A DNA stretch of 8,998 nucleotides from Bacteriovoracaceae bacterium (GTDB taxonomy: Bacteria; Bdellovibrionota; Bacteriovoracia; Bacteriovoracales; Bacteriovoracaceae), in contig SKIL01000071.1 of the NCBI GenBank assembly GCA_007116425.1, positions 1 to 8,998 of the forward strand, read 5' to 3'. The notes under the pieces were generated by a model. It did not search any database, had not been told where the DNA came from, and saw nothing but the letters and a program-made list of their open reading frames with translations. This document shows positions 6,059 through 8,998 of the stretch, piece by piece (positions within the stretch are counted from its first letter, which is position 1; each line of letters starts with the position of its first letter). The translations under genes were made by a program, and so were the position numbers.

Positions 6059-6614
6059 TAACTTCTCCGATTGGATTTCTAATCAAACTCTCAATACCAG
6101 ACTTCTCTGCAGAAGGCTGTCCAGCAGATGAAGTTTCACCTGTGCTCTGGCCAGACTCATTGGCCATTGCAGGAGATGAAGCTTGCATTGCTTGAGCTGT
6201 CTCTCTTGATTTACGGATCAAGTCACCAAGAGATGTTGTTGTGAGATATTCTCTCATGATAACACCAAGGTTTTGGAAGTAGTTTTTTGATAATTCAAAC
6301 TCAACAGTGTTGGCCTGCTCTGCTTCCGTACCAATAATATCTTTCGCAGGATTAATATTTTCGCCAACACAATCAAGGACATCTTTTATCGTAATTTGAT
6401 CCATTTGGCGAGCGAGAACATATCCACCACCTGGACCTCTTACTGACTTTACGACCTGACCATTTCGAAGCTTTCTAAAAAGCTGCTCTAGGTAGTGTAA
6501 TGAAATGTTTTGTCTTGTAGAAATTTCTTGAAGTCGTACTGGATTGCCATTGCTATGAGTTGTTAAGTCTAGCATGGCCCTAACAGCGTAACGTCCTTTT
6601 GATGTAAGTCTCAT
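6051..6614 (-). CDS. iscR: IscR-like Rrf2-family transcriptional regulator without cluster-ligand cysteines
   Basis: The 187-aa protein begins MRLTSKGRYAVRAMLDL and has the Rrf2 winged helix-turn-helix (about 1-70): LQEISTRQNISLHYLEQLF, then the wing SVRGPGGGYVLAR (57-69), very close to E. coli IscR. In E. coli, Cys92, Cys98, Cys104 and His107 hold a [2Fe-2S] cluster. Here the matching stretch (about 88-108) reads INPAKDIIGTEAEQANTVEF with no Cys or His. The only cysteine, Cys82, is earlier. A dimerisation helix and TTSLGDLI (126-133) follow, then a Ser/Ala/Gln-rich tail (about 140-175) that is probably disordered. The ATG is preceded by GGAGG with 7-nt spacing. As first gene of iscRS it probably controls its own operon, but it may act without a cluster or through a different signal (inference). 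Confidence 0.92.
   Translation of the reverse strand: MRLTSKGRYAVRAMLDLTTHSNGNPVRLQEISTRQNISLHYLEQLFRKLRNGQVVKSVRGPGGGYVLARQMDQITIKDVLDCVGENINPAKDIIGTEAEQANTVEFELSKNYFQNLGVIMREYLTTTSLGDLIRKSRETAQAMQASSPAMANESGQSTGETSSAGQPSAEKSGIESLIRNPIGEVNQ
6056..6068 (-). promoter_or_regulatory. Ribosome binding site and presumed ATC start of iscS
   Basis: GGAG (6065-6068) is followed by 6 nt and then ATC (6056-6058), giving MNKRIYLDY as the protein start. The site lies inside the last codons of iscR, and the start overlaps the iscR stop by 8 nt. A single base change from ATG to ATC would explain the arrangement. It decides the start because no canonical start codon retains the conserved N-terminus. Confidence 0.55.
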
Positions 6615-6707
6615 TGGTCTTCCTCCATAAATCCAATTAAATAAAATAGGGGCCTTTTAATCGTAAAATATTGCCGTCTTTTACCGGGTCACGTTCCTTG
6701 TCTTCCC

Positions 6708-6751
6708 GAGTAGAAATTAAACCTGCCACCTTGCGGTTTATTTCCTACCTC
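6708..6751 (-). promoter_or_regulatory. Long hairpin at the 5' end of the iscR leader
   Basis: On the minus strand the arm at 6735-6751 (GAGGTAGGAAATAAACC) pairs with the arm at 6708-6723 (GGTTTAATTTCTACTC). This gives about 15 base pairs interrupted only by two bulged Gs and one bulged U, around an 11-nt loop (GCAAGGTGGCA). A weaker 4-bp CGGG/CCCG hairpin follows (6685-6708, sharing one base). The stem would start almost at the predicted transcript start and lies about 95 nt before the iscR ATG. It matches no riboswitch I know. It could be a stabilising 5' stem, a protein-binding site or an unknown sensor. Confidence 0.45.
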
Positions 6752-6754
6752 AAT

Positions 6755-6784
6755 AGTATGACGAAAAAATAGGGTCGACGTCAA
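6755..6784 (-). promoter_or_regulatory. iscRS promoter with palindrome at the -35 box
   Basis: TTGACG (6779-6784) and CATACT (6755-6760) are 18 bp apart on the minus strand. The predicted start near 6748 gives a leader of about 134 nt. The -35 box is inside a near-palindrome, GTTGACGTCGAC (6775-6786), which matches its own complement at 10 of 12 positions and is a candidate operator, possibly for IscR itself (inference). Confidence 0.5.
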
Positions 6785-7030
6785 CTCGTCTTCAAACTTT
6801 TTTTCTTTAAATTTCAACAAAAGTGGACAATTTACTTCAATCTATTTCTCATATGCTTTCTTTGCTATAGAAAAAGCCTTTTAAAACCGACTACTTAACT
6901 CAGCTGATCAATTTAGAGCTAAGCCTCCATCCAAACTAATCTATTATTTTCTTACAAAAAAATGACAATATAATAGAAAAGACCGAGGAAAAAACTTCGC
7001 TCTTGATTTTGGTTTTAAGTGAGTGCCTTA
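6785..7030. other. Intergenic region between tsaE and the iscR promoter
   Basis: About 246 bp, strongly AT-rich, with no gene. Just past the tsaE stop the minus strand has AAAAC and GTTTT arms (7012-7016 and 6991-6995) leading into a run of six Ts (6989-6994), a weak candidate terminator for the nnr-tsaE unit. An inverted repeat with 8-bp arms (6894-6901 with 6916-6923, one G-U pair on the minus strand) lies in the middle. A second T-rich stretch is at 6955-6961 on the minus strand. I see no convincing additional promoter. Confidence 0.4.
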
Positions 7031-7483
7031 TTAATTTCGGGAAATAGTATTTAACAGATAATTTCGAGAGGGGGCCCCATTATCAGTTGGCGAATCGGGA
7101 TTTATTTCAATTTTGAGTTCATAGAATAAAAAGTTATCAGGCACCTCACGATCAAGTGCGGCCAAGTGATCTTTACCCCACTCTACAAGGAAATAATCTT
7201 TTTCCTCCAAGTATAAGGGGATCTCAAGGTGCATTATTTCATCGGGCCCTTCTAGGCGGTAGAAATCAGCATGCGCAGATCTTCCTAGTTCTTGAATCAA
7301 GGCATAAGTCGGAGAGGTTACTTTTTGAATGTCTGTAAAGTATTTAGTAAATGTCGTTTTTCCAGCACCTAAGTCGCCAGTCAAAATAATTACTGATGGT
7401 GTTTTAATAGCATCTCTAAACTCTGAAATAATATTGGCCAGGTCAAACTCATAGACCTTTTTCCAATGCCTAATCTCTGGCAT
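7031..7483 (-). CDS. tsaE: tRNA threonylcarbamoyladenosine biosynthesis ATPase TsaE
   Basis: TsaE is a small cytoplasmic ATPase that works with TsaB and TsaD to add threonylcarbamoyl to A37 of ANN-reading tRNAs (t6A). The 150-aa protein has the P-loop TGDLGAGKTTF (35-45), SPTYALIQEL (57-66), HADFYRL (71-77) and VEWG (100-103), the usual TsaE motifs in order. Its length is normal for the family, with a slightly extended polar C-terminus. The start codon is 5 nt after the nnr stop, and the GGAGG ribosome binding site lies within the last codons of nnr, so the two genes are almost certainly co-transcribed and coupled. nnr-tsaE adjacency is also found in E. coli (yjeF-yjeE). It is the last gene of its unit before a 416-bp gap. 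Confidence 0.96.
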   Translation of the reverse strand: MPEIRHWKKVYEFDLANIISEFRDAIKTPSVIILTGDLGAGKTTFTKYFTDIQKVTSPTYALIQELGRSAHADFYRLEGPDEIMHLEIPLYLEEKDYFLVEWGKDHLAALDREVPDNFLFYELKIEINPDSPTDNGAPSRNYLLNTISRN

Positions 7484-7488
7484 AGGTA

Positions 7489-8998
7489 TTAACCCTCCAA
7501 CTCGCGATTTTGTTCATCTGAAAGTTCTTTAAAAGCATCACTCAAAGATTCAATAATTGAACCTGCAGTCATTGCCCGAACGCCCATTCTACTTGCGGCA
7601 TGTTTGCCAGCAAGAGTATGAGAAACTACACCTAAGCAAAGTGAGTGATAAATCATTTCTTTGTCCTCGAATATACCACTAACAGGTCGCTCAGGCATAT
7701 ACTGGGCAACCATTCCCCCTAAAATTCCGGCCAAAACATCTCCACTTCCACCTGAGGCCATTCCATCATTTGGGAAGTAATTAATAAAAGTTTTACCATT
7801 TGGAAAACCAAGGTAAGTACAAGGACCTTTTAAAATTAAACAAGAGTTTGTTTCGTCTACAAACTCACGTAGATACCCTAGAGGATCTTCTAAAACTTCC
7901 TCGACACTGCGGTTAACTAGTCCTGCAAACTCGCCAACGTGAGGAGTAAAAATTGTTGGCCCTTTTCTATTTTGGAAAATTTCTAAATCGTCTTTAAGAT
8001 TTAAGACTCTGATCGCATCAGCATCAACTACGACGGGTCCATAAAAATTATTAAGAACTTCAACAACAGCAGCTCTTGCCTTTTCATGACGGCCAAGACC
8101 TGGGCCTATCACGATTGAGTCATATCGAGAGAGATCTTGTAAAATATCTCCGACTTCCTCTCTTTCAGTGGGTATAACTCCTGTCATAATTTCGGGAATA
8201 ACCCTTGAGACCAACTCTCCATAGTTTGGAGTCCAGGTCGCTGCAGTAACCAGTCCAGTACCACATTTAAGAGCAGCTTCAGACGCCATTAACAAAGCAC
8301 CAGTTAAGCCCTGAGATCCTCCAACAAGCAATGTGTGTCCAAAACTGTTTTTATGAGCAAAGCGAGAGCGTTCAAAGGCCCTATCATAGACAAGGTCGTG
8401 AGTAAGAAGATAGCGATCTCCCACATCTAACACTTTATGTGGAAAACCAGCATCAATAACCACGACATCTCCGGTATGTCTTGCTCCAGCTGAAACATAA
8501 TGACCAACTTTCGGAAGACCTATCGCCAGAGTAAGGTCTGCTTTGATTGCAGTACTTGAAATTTGCCCCTCACTTCCAGTAATTCCTGTGGCAATATCAA
8601 TGGCAACAGTATAAGAGGCATGACGATTAACAACTTCAATGAGATCAAAAAGGTAGTTTGATAAAGGTAAGCGAATACCTGTACCAAGAACACCATCAAT
8701 GACCAAATAATCAGACTGAGTCTGGGTGAAATAAGTATCGAGACTTTCGACGCTGCGAATCTCAGAAACTTTTACACCATAGAGGTGGGCCATTTTTAAC
8801 TGAACCTCGTTTTCTTCGCTCGAAGTTTCATCTGGAAAAAGAATAAAAGCACGACAGCGATGGCCGCGGTTAGTAAGATGACGAGCAATAGCGAGTCCGT
8901 CCGCCCCATTATTTCCATGCCCAATGAGAAACACAACTTCCCCAAAGTCATACGACTCTAACAGTGAAGCTTCTAAGAAGTCTGCACCTCGAAGTCCA
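7489..8998 (-). CDS. nnr: Bifunctional NAD(P)H-hydrate epimerase / ADP-dependent dehydratase, N-terminus outside the window
   Basis: Nnr repairs NAD(P)H hydrates: the N-terminal YjeF_N domain interconverts R and S forms and the C-terminal ribokinase-like domain dehydrates the S form using ADP. The frame stays open to the right edge, so 502 residues are visible and roughly the first 40 are missing. A GTG at 8932-8934 is internal, because conserved sequence continues upstream of it. Counting from the edge, the epimerase domain has GHGNNGADG (26-34), Asp101 in IDGVLGTG and DIATG (134-138), a variant of the usual DIPSG. The dehydratase domain starts at about 218, with GHTLLVGGSQGLTG, IGPGLG, TPHVGE (351-356), LKGP and the catalytic GGSGD (416-420). 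Both halves look active. It is translationally coupled to tsaE. Confidence 0.96.
   Translation of the reverse strand, partial: GLRGADFLEASLLESYDFGEVVFLIGHGNNGADGLAIARHLTNRGHRCRAFILFPDETSSEENEVQLKMAHLYGVKVSEIRSVESLDTYFTQTQSDYLVIDGVLGTGIRLPLSNYLFDLIEVVNRHASYTVAIDIATGITGSEGQISSTAIKADLTLAIGLPKVGHYVSAGARHTGDVVVIDAGFPHKVLDVGDRYLLTHDLVYDRAFERSRFAHKNSFGHTLLVGGSQGLTGALLMASEAALKCGTGLVTAATWTPNYGELVSRVIPEIMTGVIPTEREEVGDILQDLSRYDSIVIGPGLGRHEKARAAVVEVLNNFYGPVVVDADAIRVLNLKDDLEIFQNRKGPTIFTPHVGEFAGLVNRSVEEVLEDPLGYLREFVDETNSCLILKGPCTYLGFPNGKTFINYFPNDGMASGGSGDVLAGILGGMVAQYMPERPVSGIFEDKEMIYHSLCLGVVSHTLAGKHAASRMGVRAMTAGSIIESLSDAFKELSDEQNRELEG

Noticed and set aside
6703..6713. CTACTCGGGAA on the minus strand, resembling half of an E. 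coli type 1 IscR box
   Set aside because: Only one half matches, it lies downstream of the predicted transcript start, and it is the 3' arm of the leader hairpin. The regulator here also lacks the cluster that type 1 binding requires.
6652..6760. Known riboswitch classes in the iscR leader
   Set aside because: I compared it by eye with the conserved cores of cobalamin, TPP, SAM, c-di-GMP, Moco, fluoride, THF and guanidine riboswitches and saw no match.
7156..7338. Plus-strand frame of 60 codons
   Set aside because: Antisense to tsaE motifs; no supporting features.
8932..8934. GTG as the nnr start
   Set aside because: The frame remains open and sensible for 21 more codons to the window edge, and the GTG encodes a valine in the middle of a conserved strand before GHGNNG.
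1..8998. A defence system, CRISPR array, phage genes, tRNA or rRNA genes
   Set aside because: None of the expected sequence patterns was found. Apart from the repeat-rich gap and two hypothetical genes, the content is core housekeeping.

Overview
The window looks like chromosomal housekeeping DNA from a low-G+C member of the Bdellovibrionota, most like the Bacteriovorax/Halobacteriovorax group. This is inferred from three things: AT-rich intergenic DNA, a translation factor EF-G of the 'spd' type (spirochaete, planctomycete, deltaproteobacterial; sister to mitochondrial EF-G1), and the gene content. The exact taxon cannot be proven from the sequence alone.

Layout from left to right. (1) 1-409, minus: the N-terminal part of a LysR-type regulator that runs off the left edge. 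It has a good promoter, which starts just past the terminator of the next gene. (2) 529-2685, minus: fusA (EF-G), a single-gene unit with its own promoter and a strong intrinsic terminator. (3) 2833-3483, plus: an unrecognised cytoplasmic protein read from a promoter back-to-back with that of fusA. (4) 3503-4270, minus: an unrecognised probable lipoprotein that converges on the previous gene. (5) About 4328-4876: roughly 550 bp with no intact gene but dense in inverted repeats, including two near-identical GC-rich hairpins in opposite orientation, one of which is the terminator after iscS. (6) 4877-6614, minus: iscR and iscS, encoding an Rrf2-family regulator and a cysteine desulfurase. (7) 6615-7030: a 416-bp gap holding the iscR promoter and a leader that folds into a long hairpin. 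(8) 7031-8998, minus: tsaE, preceded by the bifunctional NAD(P)HX repair enzyme nnr, which runs off the right edge.

How the genes fit together. EF-G drives ribosomal translocation. IscS supplies sulfur for Fe-S clusters and tRNA thiolation, and TsaE is needed for the t6A tRNA modification. Nnr repairs damaged NAD(P)H; nnr next to tsaE is a widely conserved pair.

The most unusual part is the iscRS unit. The IscR protein lacks all three cluster-ligand cysteines of the E. coli type. iscS has no ATG, GTG or TTG start that would keep its conserved N-terminus; instead an ATC codon sits 6 nt after a good ribosome binding site. The mRNA leader begins with a long hairpin. There is no iscU or other scaffold gene next to it. 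No tRNA, rRNA, CRISPR array or intact insertion sequence was seen.
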